A model generated the notes under the pieces. That model was not told the origin of the DNA. It was given only the letters and a program-made list of their open reading frames with translations, and searched no databases. From NCBI GenBank assembly GCA_030267565.1, contig BRXU01000034.1, forward strand, positions 451,501 to 515,500: a stretch of DNA of 64,000 nucleotides, in the 5' to 3' direction. This document shows positions 37,701 through 47,601 of the stretch, in pieces (the stretch's first letter is position 1; every line of letters begins with the position of its first letter). This DNA comes from Pleodorina starrii. Taxonomy: Eukaryota; Chlorophyta; Chlorophyceae; Chlamydomonadales; Volvocaceae. Both the position numbers and the translations under genes were made by a program.

Positions 37701-40326
37701 GCACCGGCAAAACCAGTCGTGGAAGCACGGGGTGGTGGGTGCTCTCCCACGTCCCGCTCTAGTGCGGCCCCCGCTGGTCGCACCCCGCAGCAACCCAACC
37801 CAACCCGACCCCTCCCATCGCTCCCCTACCTGCGCCCGTGCTGCCCCGCTGCCGCGCACTGACCACCTGCGGCGCCGGCCCCAGCTCTGAGCTGATGCCG
37901 CCCCAGCCGAGGCCGACACCGAAGGCGCCCCGCCGACCGTCCGCGCCGCGCATGCGCACCAGCCGGGGCAGCATGTAGGACAGAGACGCCAGCTCCACCT
38001 GCGCATCAACCACCCGCCAGCCACCTGACGTCATCACCCCCATCACCATCACCATCGTCACCACCATCACATCAATTCATCACCACCACACAGGCAAGTC
38101 AACCGTAACATCAAGACAACTGTTACAGCCCCAGCCCCCAGACGCAGGTCACGAAGTCACCGCACCTGCAGCCGGGCCTCCCGTGTGTGGGCCCTCTGCG
38201 CAAACAGCCGCAGAATGAGCCCCACTCGGTCAACCACGGGTCGACCTAGGCCCTGCTCGATGTTCCGCTCCTGAGAGGGCGTTGGGGTAATTAAAACGTC
38301 CCGGGACGAGGGCGTTGGGGGTTGAGAGGGGGCAAGGCGAGGAGATGGACGGAAGGCAGGCGGGAGCCCCGCGGCCAGAGAGCAGAGGGAGTTGGTTCGG
38401 AAAGAGAAGGCAGCGTAACGACAGGTGGGGGCTGGGGAGGCATGTTGGTGTGTTGTTGTTGTTGTTGCCGTAGTGTGGGCTCCAGTCCCTAGGGGTGTGT
38501 TGTGTTGTCCACCGACTTCCGTTGCGCTGTGCGCCACCAACCCTCAACTGTCCTCCGCAGCTGTCTCCGCTGCGCTGCGCGACGCGGCAAGCGGCACGGC
38601 TCGGCACGATGTACAGCCCTCATACCGGCTCGCAAGCAACCGGGCTTGTGGAATACCGGTACAAGCCCTGAAGCGAGCAAGAGCACGAGCAAGAGCACTA
38701 ACGAGCGGGCGAGATCCAACCGGACGTCTGTGGCCCTTCACAGCCACGAAGCCCGCGACCCACCTGCAGGGGGGTGAGGACCTCGTTGATGAAGGCCGGG
38801 GCGCGAGGGCCGCCGCCGCCGCCGCCGCTGCCTGATGCTCCCTGCAGCGTCGCGCCGCCCTCGCTGCCACCGCCACCGCTGCCTCCGCCTCCACGGCCGC
38901 CACGGTCTCCTCTACTCGTAGAACTACCTCCGCCGACTATCCCTTCCCTCGCTGGAGTGTCGTCCGTCTCCGGAACCAACCCTCGGCTGCCGGCAGCGTG
39001 ATCTCCCGCCGCCGCCTCGACAGTCGCCCCGCCGGCAGCCGCCGCGTCCCAGGTCTCCCGACGATGTTGCTTAGGAACACCGCTAGATCCAGATCCAGAC
39101 CCCATACCCGATCCGGATCCAGATTCAGATCCGGATTCCATCGCCTCTAATGCGTCCAGCCGTCGCGCCAGCTCCACCATGGTTCCGGAGCCAAAGTACG
39201 TGGAGCGCAGACCCGAAACCACGGCGCCGCGGGAGCTGGACGAGCTGGACGAGCTGGACGAGCTCTGTCGGCGGGGTTGCAGCTTGGAGCCGCCCACCTC
39301 CAGGAAAGCACAGGGCCCACCTGCCGGGGCGACAGCGAGCGACAACAGCGCATTGAATCCAGCGACCCGACCCGACCCGACCCGTGGGTCATGTCGTGCA
39401 CCGTTGGTGGCTGGGAAATATCTGGTCCACCCCCGGTGTCGGGGACGCATGCGTGCCGTCCGCTGCACATGACAGTCACGCCTCCACTCGCCGGTCTGTC
39501 AACGCCATATGGTCATCTGCGCCGTTGATTCTGGGTTGTACCGTCTGAGAGCGCACACTGGCATCGCGACCAAGAAAGGAGCCCCACAATTGGTTCCGTC
39601 GTTGCCAAGGTTCAGGTGTGGGTCTACCTTTTGTGGCTAAGCCTCACCGCAACGACGCACGCTGATAACGCACCCACCGATCAGGCTTTCCGCCAGCCGA
39701 AGCGCCTCCTCACGGTCCTCCACGCCCCGGTACCGGGGATGCACCAGCATCAGCGCCGGCGGCGTCGCCGGAGTGATGGAGGCGGGGGATGAGACCGGCG
39801 CGCCGTGCACCGTGGGGGCAGCTGCGGCGGCGGCAAACATCCGGGCTACCTGGGGGAGCCACGGCTGCTGCTGGCAGGGGTCCCCCAGCCGCGAGACTTG
39901 CGGTTGGGAGGGCTTTCCCGGATGGGGTTTGGGCAGAAGCGGTGCCGACGTTGAGGCCGGCAGCAGCGACGGCTTTGGGCGGGTTTGTGGTGGCTGGGTG
40001 CGGAGGGTAGCGGCTGAGAGAAACTGCGGCGGCGGAAGGCTCCGCCAACCGGAGTCGTGCACGATGACGAACGAAGGGCTGCTGGCACGGGTGTTGTTGG
40101 CTACAGTTGCTCCGCAGGAGGACTCTAAGGGCGCCGCCTCGCTGCAAGTGCTGAGGCCTCCGGGAAACCCGTTCGTGTCGGGGGACCGGAGGCGGACCCG
40201 TGGGCCCATGCCACTTAGCAACCGTGGTGCGCCGCGGCATACTGCTACCGAGGATACGGTGCAGTGCAGCAGGCGAGCTGCCAGCAAGTGCCGGGCCCCG
40301 GCGACCGGTACCCATGGCGCGTCCAT
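34706..40326 (-). CDS. hflX: HflX-type GTPase, much enlarged, 7 exons
   Basis: Exons: 40326-39678, 39320-38764, 38270-38166, 37998-37860, 37459-37313, 36987-36759, 36599-34706; 1239 aa against ~430-550 for usual HflX. HflX proteins bind the large ribosomal subunit and split or rescue stalled ribosomes; plant-type copies are organellar. Family stretches in order: STYFGSG (~240), FINEVLTPLQ, DRVGLILRLFAQRAHTREA, ASLSYMLPRLVRMRG, helical REL region (RFRIKQRLATLRAEL), G1 GYTNVGKTS (~545), G3 DTVGFIRDLP (~590), FRATLEEV, G4 NKVDLL (~661). The loop that is GGxGxRGPGE in relatives is degenerate and split by an intron. About 300 residues, first acidic (Asp/Glu runs) then mixed, are inserted between G4 and the G5-like VVLAAVAQGG. 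Start chosen at ATG 40326; the frame is open to a TTG at 40380. An organellar transit peptide is possible. Confidence 0.88.
36656..36667. repeat. Dispersed 12-bp palindrome GACCC-NN-GGGTC (one of seven copies)
   Basis: Perfect copies lie at 13664-13675, 21816-21827, 36656-36667, 36828-36839, 39379-39390, 53174-53185 and 61009-61020. All are preceded by C on one strand and most are followed by AC (consensus CGACCCGTGGGTCAC). They occur in introns of ACS, the GTPase and the helical-repeat gene, inside exons of the F-box/ankyrin gene and the GTPase, and between genes. Confidence 0.85.
38285..38312. repeat. Dispersed repeat piece (copy A) in a GTPase intron
   Basis: A 28-bp stretch containing GGGTAATTAAAACG is shared with 58533-58560 at 26 of 28 positions. 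Its high AT core inside GC-rich surroundings suggests a mobile-element remnant. Confidence 0.55.
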
Positions 40327-41979
40327 CGCTCCTGACGACCGAGCGGGAAATAGGCCGCCAAACCTTGTGTAATACCTCAATCCTACCTATCATATGTAGA
40401 TTGCAGCAAGCCTATCGCGTGGGGCATCCTGGGCAGGTGTGATATGAAAGTATTAAGAATAACAAATGCCGCCTTCAGCTCTCCGACTTCGTTCAGCAAG
40501 TACTCAGATTTACGGCAGTCAAATATAGCAGGACATAATTTGCACTCGAGAGCTTCTCTGACTAACCAGAGAGCCGCTCGGGCACGCAGTAATTTGCTCC
40601 GACAACGTTTCTTTGTGAGGGCGGACGTCTTGTTCGCAAAGTCAGCAGCCTATCAGCATTGAATGATGCCTGGGTCCAAATAACATGCTAGAAAACTGTC
40701 CACCTGAAATTCGGTTGGCCGTTAGGGATGACGATTCGGCGAAGAATCACCAGAGAGCCGAGACCCGACGCAAGCGCTCAGCCATTAAAGCCAGTGCTCC
40801 GAGGAGAAGATGGATTTCCTGGGTGAGCAACATAAGTTACATAAGCAACATAAGCTTGCGGTCGGCGCTGAAGTAAGCCGACGTGAGGGAGGCATACTGT
40901 ATGCGTACCGCCAGGTCTGAGCATCTGAAAAATTCAGAAAGTTGTCAAGGGATATACGCGTGTGCGGTTTGCAAAGAGCTGAAAGAGCGAGCGACCAGCG
41001 AGCGACTGTCCGCTCAGAAAGTTCAATGAGGACTGCCAAGCTCCTGGAGCACAAACTCCGTCGGCCGCTACAACTGTCCGCAATTGCCCACAGCTTCCAG
41101 AGCAGCGCACTCAAAACCAATCCCTTCTCCTTTCCCTTCCCTTGTCCCTTCCCTTCTCCCTTCCCCTCTCCCTTCCCTTCTCCCTTCCCTTCTCCCTTCC
41201 CTTCTCCCTTCCCTTCTCCCTTCCCTTCTCTCTTCCCTTCTCTCTTCCCTTCTCCCTTCCCTTCTCCCTTCCCTTCTCCCTTCCCTTCTCTCCCTTCCCT
41301 CGCCTTCCCGCTGCTCTCGTGAGGCGGCGAGGAGGAGAGGAGGATAGCGATTCCGCAAGAGAGAGGCACGAGTCTATCAGAACCCAGCTCGCAGCTCGCA
41401 GCCGCCGAAGGTGCCTCAGTGAGGCGCAGGCGACGGCGGGATACATCCGGAGGCATTTGGGGGCAGCGGCGGCGCGGACGGCCTGGGCCACACAGGAGCC
41501 ACGTAGCCGCATGGGCCGCGCTCCGGTGCAGGCACAGGCACATGCACAACGCCGCCAACGGCGCCGGTCCTGTCGTCCTCAACATGCGCTGTCGCTGTCG
41601 CTGCCGCTGCCGCTGTCTCTGTCGCCTGGCACAGCAATACGGTAGCAGCAGGTTCGGTAGCGCGCACGTGTTGATCCATGAGCCACGGGTCGGGGAGGTG
41701 AGAGAATGGCTGGGCGGGTTGATGGCGATGGAGGCAAGAGTGAGGCGCTGGTGCCAAGTAGGTCACGCCGCGACGCTGAACAAACAAACAATCAATCAGA
41801 TCACTTCGCAGCGGCTGGGTGTATGAGGCTCGACCGCTGCGCGCCTAACGGCGGCGGCCTGTGCGGCTGCAGGGGTTGACAGGGGTTGACTTTAACGGCG
41901 GCAGAGCAGCCACGAGGGCAGCGTTGGGGTGCTGCGTTGCGAAACGGTAACACCACATAACGGCGGCTGCGCGGGGATC
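40327..41979. other. Interval with HflX-type gene promoter and 3' end of the sulfotransferase-like gene
   Basis: The left part should contain the GTPase promoter. An open frame at 41419-41787 on the minus strand could hold a further last exon of the sulfotransferase-like gene, but I could not fix its splice site. TTACA (TGTAA on that strand) occurs at 40837-40841. Confidence 0.4.
41118..41305. repeat. Polypyrimidine minisatellite (12-bp unit TTCCCTTCTCCC)
   Basis: About 190 bp of pure C/T on the top strand in 12-bp units with few variants, so the other strand is pure A/G. The tract is open in several frames on both strands (SLPFSLPF, KGEGKGEG), which is an effect of composition and not coding. 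Such mirror-like purine/pyrimidine tracts can form triple-stranded DNA. Confidence 0.9.
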
Positions 41980-44900
41980 TCACGGGGTAGTCTCGACGGT
42001 TAAAGTACCCGGGAAAGTACCCGGGTGCTGTGCTGACTCCCCCCGGGGGGTGCTCACCGGGGGAACGACGCCCGCCGCCTCCGCCGCGGCCCAAACCACC
42101 GCGTCCAGGCGCGACAGCCGTACGGCATACTCGTACAGCTGCTCGTCCAGGTGGTTGGCCGCCGCCAGCTCTTCAGCGGCGGCCCCGTTGGGTACGACCT
42201 GCGCCGCATGCAGTACAATCCAGTGGGAGCTAGACGCCGTACATCGCACATTCCACGGTGGCCGTACCGGTACGTCCGAACGGAAGCTAGGGTGTCTCTT
42301 GCGGTTCCCCGCATGACACGTGTGTGTGTGTGCACACACGCCCGTCTCGCCCCTCGCTCCCCCGCTCGGCAACCGGCTGCTCACTCACCCGCTCTGCGAT
42401 CTGTATCACCTCACCACTCGCCCGGCTGCTGATGCGACCCTCCGCCTGCAGCGCCGAAACGGCGGCAAGTAAGGACGGACCCGCAGCGACGGAACGGAGG
42501 CAAGCGAGGCGAGGCGAGGCGAGGGGGACCGGCGACTCACGGGACCGATGGATCAGCCCCCAGCTCTTGCTTTTTTAACGATTGTTTTGCTTGGATACCG
42601 TAGGTTCTGGACCTTCCCCGTCCGTAGCGGAAATAAAGGACAGATCCACATCGCGGAGAAGGTGAAGGTGACGCCACCACCTCACCACACCTGCAGGAAT
42701 GTCTTCCGCCAGCCCAGGCCCCACCGGTGACCCAGCTCCAGAAGCCGCTCCGAATCCTGAGACCAGGGGTGCACACGCACATGCACACACGCACACGCCA
42801 GGCAGATGTTGAGATGTAAGCTGTTGTCGATGTCGGGGGCCCTCTCCCGGCCCCCCGCATCCAAACTTGGTTGCTGGAGTTCGGCTGACAATCCGAACCC
42901 GACCTCGCTTCCAGCTTTGCCTCGACTTGGGCCATCGTTGGATCCCCTCTCTACAGCCCCCCTCCCAGACCCACCTCCAGAACCAGCAGGACATCCATGG
43001 CGCCCAACACAGCCCGGGCGGCCGGCAGGTGCTCGGTCGCATTGAGCTCACCCTGGGGCAAGGAGAAAAGAAGTGCCGTACAGAGCCGTACACAAAGGTG
43101 CCGTACGTTGGCTGAATACCGGTACATGACAGTTTTGGAAGAAAGGGGTAACCGAAACAGAATGGAACAAGAAGGAAAAAAATGGACTGCGGGACAGCAT
43201 TCGCCTAATAACGGGAAGCGAGTCGCGTGCCGGCTGCTGTGCTGTACGGTGTCGTGCGTCGCCGTACCGTTCGTGCGTAGAAGGCCGCCTCCCCGAGCAG
43301 GCTGCGGATGTAGTAATTGTCGAAGGCGGCGGGAACCAGGCGTTGCCAGTCGTAAAGCGTCATGTTGCGCAGGTACTGCGCCGTACGCTCACCCAGCCAG
43401 TCGTACGTTATCCGTACGATGTACCGCATGTGGCTCAACAGGCGCGCCTGGGGGGCCCTGCACGCAACGGGTCCAAACGCCGTTTTGATCGCCGCTTGCA
43501 GACAAGACAGATTACGTGCAGCGGCCAGACATAGCAACCGGGGCGACGTGCTGCGGTACACTGTACGGCACGGTACGGAAAACCCAGATAAACCCACCCA
43601 CCCACCGCAGGACCGCCAAGTTGAGGAAGCCGCTGCAGAGCGCGGGTGCGTCGCTCACGTTGCCGCCGCGGCCCCGTAGCGTGTACTCACTGCCGGCGAG
43701 GTTGGACGGGCACATGGGTGGGGTTAGGGTTGGGGTTAGGGGTTGGGGCTAGGGGTAAGGAATCCATTCGGGTCGTTCGGGATCCGTTCGGGATCCGTTC
43801 GGGGTAGTTCGGGATCCGTTCGGGGTAGTTCGGGATCCGTTCGGGGTAGTTCGGGATCCGATCGGGGTTGTTCGGGGTCGTTCGGGATCCGTTCGGGGTA
43901 GTTCGGGATCCGATCGGGGTCGTTCGGGATCCGTTCGGAATCGTTCGGGATCCGTTCGGGGTTGTTCGGGGTAGTTCGGGATCCGTTCGGGGTCGTTCGG
44001 GATCCGATCGGGGTCGTTCGGGGCCGTTCGGAATCGTTCGGGATCCGTTCGGAATCGTTCGGGATCCGTTCGGGGTCGTTCGGGATCCGTTCGGAATCGT
44101 TCGGGATCCGTTCGGGGTTGTTCGGGGTAGTTCGGGATCCGTTCGGGGTCGTTCGGGATCCGATCGGGGTCGTTCGGGGCCGTTCGGAATCGTTCGGGAT
44201 CCGTTCGGAATCGTTCGGGATCCGTTCGGGGTCGTTCGGGGTCATTCGGGATCCGTTCGGGATCTGTTCGGGGTCGTTCGGGATCCGATCGGGGTCGTTC
44301 GGGGTAGTTCGGGATCCGATCGGGGTCGTTCGGGATCCGTTCGGGGTCGTTCGGGGCCGTTCGGGATCCGTTCGGAATCGTTCGGGATCCGTTCGGGGTC
44401 GTTCGGGATCCGTTCGGGGTCGTTCGGGATCCGTTCGGGGTTGTTCGGGGTCGTTCGGGATCCGTTCGGGGTAGTTCGGGATCCGATCGGGGTCGTTTGG
44501 GATCCGTTCGGGGTCGTTCGGGATCCGTTCGGGATCCAATCGGGGTCGTTCGGGGTCGTTCGGGATCCGTTCGGGATCTGTTCGGGGTCGTTCGGGATCC
44601 GTTCGGGGTCATCGGGGGGGGGGGTAATAATAACGATACCGCAGCGGCGGGACGTACGGTAGGCGACGGGGAGCCCAGCATTACTCTTACCAGGCAAAGC
44701 TGTTACCTTTCCAACACCGGAGGAGCTGCGACCGCGTGGGAGCTGTTGTTGTTATTGTTGTTGCTACAGTGGGCTACAGAGGCACACCCATCGTCGTCGT
44801 TGCTGCTGCTGCTGCTGCTGCTGCAGTGGCCTCCCACCTGCAGTTGCCCCCCACCTGGCATAGAAGTTGAAGCCCCGGTCGGAGAGCCACGCCGCCCGCT

Positions 44901-47174
44901 CCGAGCAACCCACCAGCGCCGAGCGGGGGCTGTAGCGCTGACCCCACCTGGCCAGCTTGCTGCGGCGGGCGACGGAGGGCGTCGTGAGGGATTCGGGTCG
45001 CACCCGTCGTGTGGCGGAGAGGCGAGGTTGGTGAACGTCCGGCGCTGAGCGCCCAGCCCCCTAGGTTAGCCGCCCAACACAAGGCACAATCCCCACTGCA
45101 ACACCAACAGCAGCACCAACAGCAGCAGCACCAGCAGCACCAGCAGCATCAGCTGCCAGTCGGCTTACGTGTACAGCTTGGTGAGGCATTGGCTGTAGCC
45201 GGGGAGGGTGCGCCTGCACAGCGCCAGCAGCGCACATATGGGGCAGGGATATGGGGCAGGGAACACTTTTGTTTGTTTGGTTGATCGACGCAAGCACCGC
45301 TTACCACCGGCGGTACCGTAGTATTGATGCAACTGCTTGTGTAAGGAGTTCATGAGTACGAGCCGCAGCCAAGGAAGGAAGCGTGTGTAATGCAGAGGAG
45401 ACGTGGGGGTAGGCCTTAGGCGGCGGGCGACGCCGCAGCGGCTTAGCCGGGTCGCCGCCGGGAGTTGGGTCTCTCGTGGGTCCCGTGGCTGCCTCCCCAA
45501 GAAGCGGTATCTTCTTTACTACCCCACCCCCAGCCCGAGCTCGTGCCCGCCTCCGTCTCCTCCAGAGTGCGAAGGTGCCCCCACCCCCCGCGAGCCCTAC
45601 CTGCACCTCGAGTTGTGGGCCTTGCGGCTCATCCAGCGCGGCCCGTCCACGAACTCCGGAACCAGGCACGTGTACTGCTCCGTCACCGAGAATGTCGTAC
45701 ACCCCATGGCGGCTGGCGGGCAGGGGCGGGGCCAGGAGATGCGACGCGGGGGGGGCGGGGGGGCGGGGGCATGCACGGCCCGGCACGCGGCCCCGGCCCG
45801 GCGGGAGGGAACACTTGGCCATTCTGGCAATGGTGTTGATTGGAACAAATGGATCCCGGAAGAGCCAATCAAAGGGAGGTGTCTGCCAAGCTTAAGACGA
45901 GGGACCAAGCACTTGCACCCGACGCACCCACTCCACCCGCCCCCGCCCCCAACCCACCCGACGTAACGCACACGCTGGTCCCCGCCGCCTTGGAGAAGTG
46001 GTAGTACTCCACGGCGGACTTCCGTACCGAACTCGCCGCGTGCAGGTCGTACAACTGCGGAGAATCGTCGTACATATATGACGTCTGTGTGGATTGCACG
46101 CTCTCCCCGCGGTCACGCAGTAACAGCAAGGACAGACAGACAGGTAATCCGCGAATGGGTCCATTCCCTCCCATAGGCCAGCGGTGCGCACCTTTAGCAG
46201 GATGCGCGTTGCGGCGTTGTCGTACGACTGTACGGTGCGGCGGGACAGGAGACAGGAGGGGAGGCGCATCAGTGGGGATGCGGCGGGCATGCACCGCGAG
46301 GCCGAAACCCAGCAGGGAATCAGTCGGGAGGCTTCCGGGGCCTGACCAGGACACAAAAGCAACCCCCCGGGTTGGCGACCCGCAATCACCATGGCGCAAA
46401 ACATGGTTGTGGAGGTCGCGTTTGCCCGGAGGGGATCGGGGCTTGGGAGGGCCGGGCGGCTGCTCGGACCCGGGGGGGGGGGCGGCAGGGAGAACCAAGC
46501 CCATCCCCTTGCGAACCACGGGTCGGCCGGACCATGTCTGAATCCAGCCCGGGCCAGGGCCCGGGTTTGGGCTCTCGCCCTCAGCCTCAGCTCAGCAGCT
46601 GCTGTCCGCAAAAAAGAGGGCATATCTCCGCCCAATGCACGGGGGGGCATTCGCACCTATACACACACGCAAGAACACACACTCAGGACGCCCGCCCGCG
46701 CACACGTGCCTGGCTCCATGATGCCCCAGCCACCAGCCAGACCTCCACCAGCAGCGCCACGACCGCCCGGCGGAGCTGCGGGTAGCTGGGGCCCGCCGGC
46801 AAGGCCGCCACGGTCCGCTCCGCGCTTGCGAGCCAGGACGACACCCCCTGGGGAAGCTGCGGGTCGGCATCCGGCGGCGTAAGGAGGAGCGCCCGGCCGC
46901 TGCGGATGAGCTCCTGCAGGGCTTGCAGCGATTCGTGGCTGCCCTGCCAGTGCTCAGCCGCCGTGGGGCCTTCGAGGGAATCGAGCAGCGCGTGCAGCAG
47001 CGGCGCTGTGTGGGGAGCCGTCCGAATGCGCCCGCCAGGGATTTCGGCCACGAGCGCCGGGGAAAGGGCGAGGGTGAACGCGGCAGCCGCCAATCTGCCG
47101 TGGGCTGCTGGTGAATGGGTAGCGCATAGGAGTCCCACGACGAGGAGTCTTTTTAGGAATCGGCGCAGGGCCAT
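41980..47174 (-). CDS. Sulfotransferase-like secretory-pathway protein, about 12 exons
   Basis: Exons read by phase: 47174-46710, 46227-46192, 46084-45958, 45712-45601, 45332-45305 (weak), an exon ending at 44855 (start unresolved, about 44970-45040), 43689-43606, 43457-43268, 43052-42975, 42756-42691, 42445-42389, 42198-42058 or to the stop at 41980. Product is about 525 aa. MALRRFLKRLLVVGLLCA is a signal peptide or type II anchor. YYHFSKAAGTSVC fits the 5'-phosphosulfate (PAPS) loop, and VLRAPQARLLSHMRY fits the 3'-phosphate R-x-P-x2-R-x2-SH motif. TLYDWQRLVPAAFDNYYIRS, AARAVLGAMDVLLVLE and LDEQLYEYAVRLSRLD resemble the later part of Golgi sulfotransferases. Likely role: sulfating glycans of the extracellular matrix or cell wall in the Golgi. 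Family is inferred from motifs only; several microexons are unproven. Confidence 0.55.
43718..43760. repeat. Telomere-like TTAGGG/TTGGGG tract in an intron
   Basis: Top-strand GGGGTTAGGGTTGGGG followed by further GGGGTTGGGG-like units. It mixes TTAGGG- and TTGGGG-type repeats; the TTTTAGGG repeat of Chlamydomonas telomeres is not present. It lies about 30 bp upstream (in gene direction) of a 3' splice site and reads there as CCCTAACCCC units. Confidence 0.85.
43766..44614. repeat. Intronic minisatellite (10/11-bp units GTTCGGGATCC / GTTCGGGGTC)
   Basis: About 850 bp of alternating 10- and 11-bp units, most often paired as a 21-bp repeat, with changes to GGAATC, GGGTAG and GGGCC. Many units hold a BamHI site (GGATCC). 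Frames on both strands are open (VVRDPFG, TPNGSRT) for arithmetic reasons. It sits in the sulfotransferase-like gene's intron between 44854 and 43690. Confidence 0.95.
44797..44824. repeat. CTG trinucleotide microsatellite
   Basis: A run of CTG triplets in the same intron as the minisatellite, just beyond the upstream exon. Confidence 0.85.
45096..45150. repeat. CAG/CAC triplet-rich microsatellite
   Basis: A compound run of CAG and CAC triplets in an intron of the sulfotransferase-like gene. Confidence 0.8.
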
Positions 47175-47601
47175 GCTGCGTTCCAAGCACGGTTACGTCT
47201 CCGTCGCGTAGATGACATGATCGAGATAAACTGAAGAAGTTTTTGTCATTTGTGAGATTTGTCAGGCGTGCGGCAGGTGTCGCAGAGCATTGACGACGGA
47301 CGTTGCACAACTGTCAACATGGTCGAGTTGAGGCCGAGTAGTAATAACACATGGTCACCTGACGCCCTCAATAGTTGTGATAAAATATCAGTAGTATATA
47401 AATAATTTGTAACAATAGCATCATCGGGTCAACGCAGAAACGACGAAGAGTGGGGCTATGCGCGAAGGCCCAGGCCATGATCACCCATCAGTATTGAGCT
47501 AGACCAGCTTTCCGAAGCTTGATGTACGCCTGTTCTTATCGATCCTTTGACAAGATGGGCCCGTAACATTCAGCGCCAGCCCATGAACTGTTGCAGTTGA
47601 A
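47175..47601. promoter_or_regulatory. Divergent promoter region, sulfotransferase-like / SLC35F-type transporter
   Basis: There are 427 bp between the two ATGs. It is AT-richer than its surroundings (47330-47420). No defined promoter element is recognised. Confidence 0.5.

Noticed and set aside
22857..39517. 12-bp matches to the satellite unit at 22857-22868 and 39506-39517
   Set aside because: Given the many distinct 12-mers in the array, about one such match is expected by chance in the rest of the window.
40785..41645. Open frames coding KGEGKGEG / SLPFSLPF
   Set aside because: They are a by-product of the polypyrimidine repeat on both strands.
43736..44697. Open frames coding VVRDPFG and TPNGSRT repeats
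   Set aside because: Minisatellite inside an intron; open in several frames on both strands.
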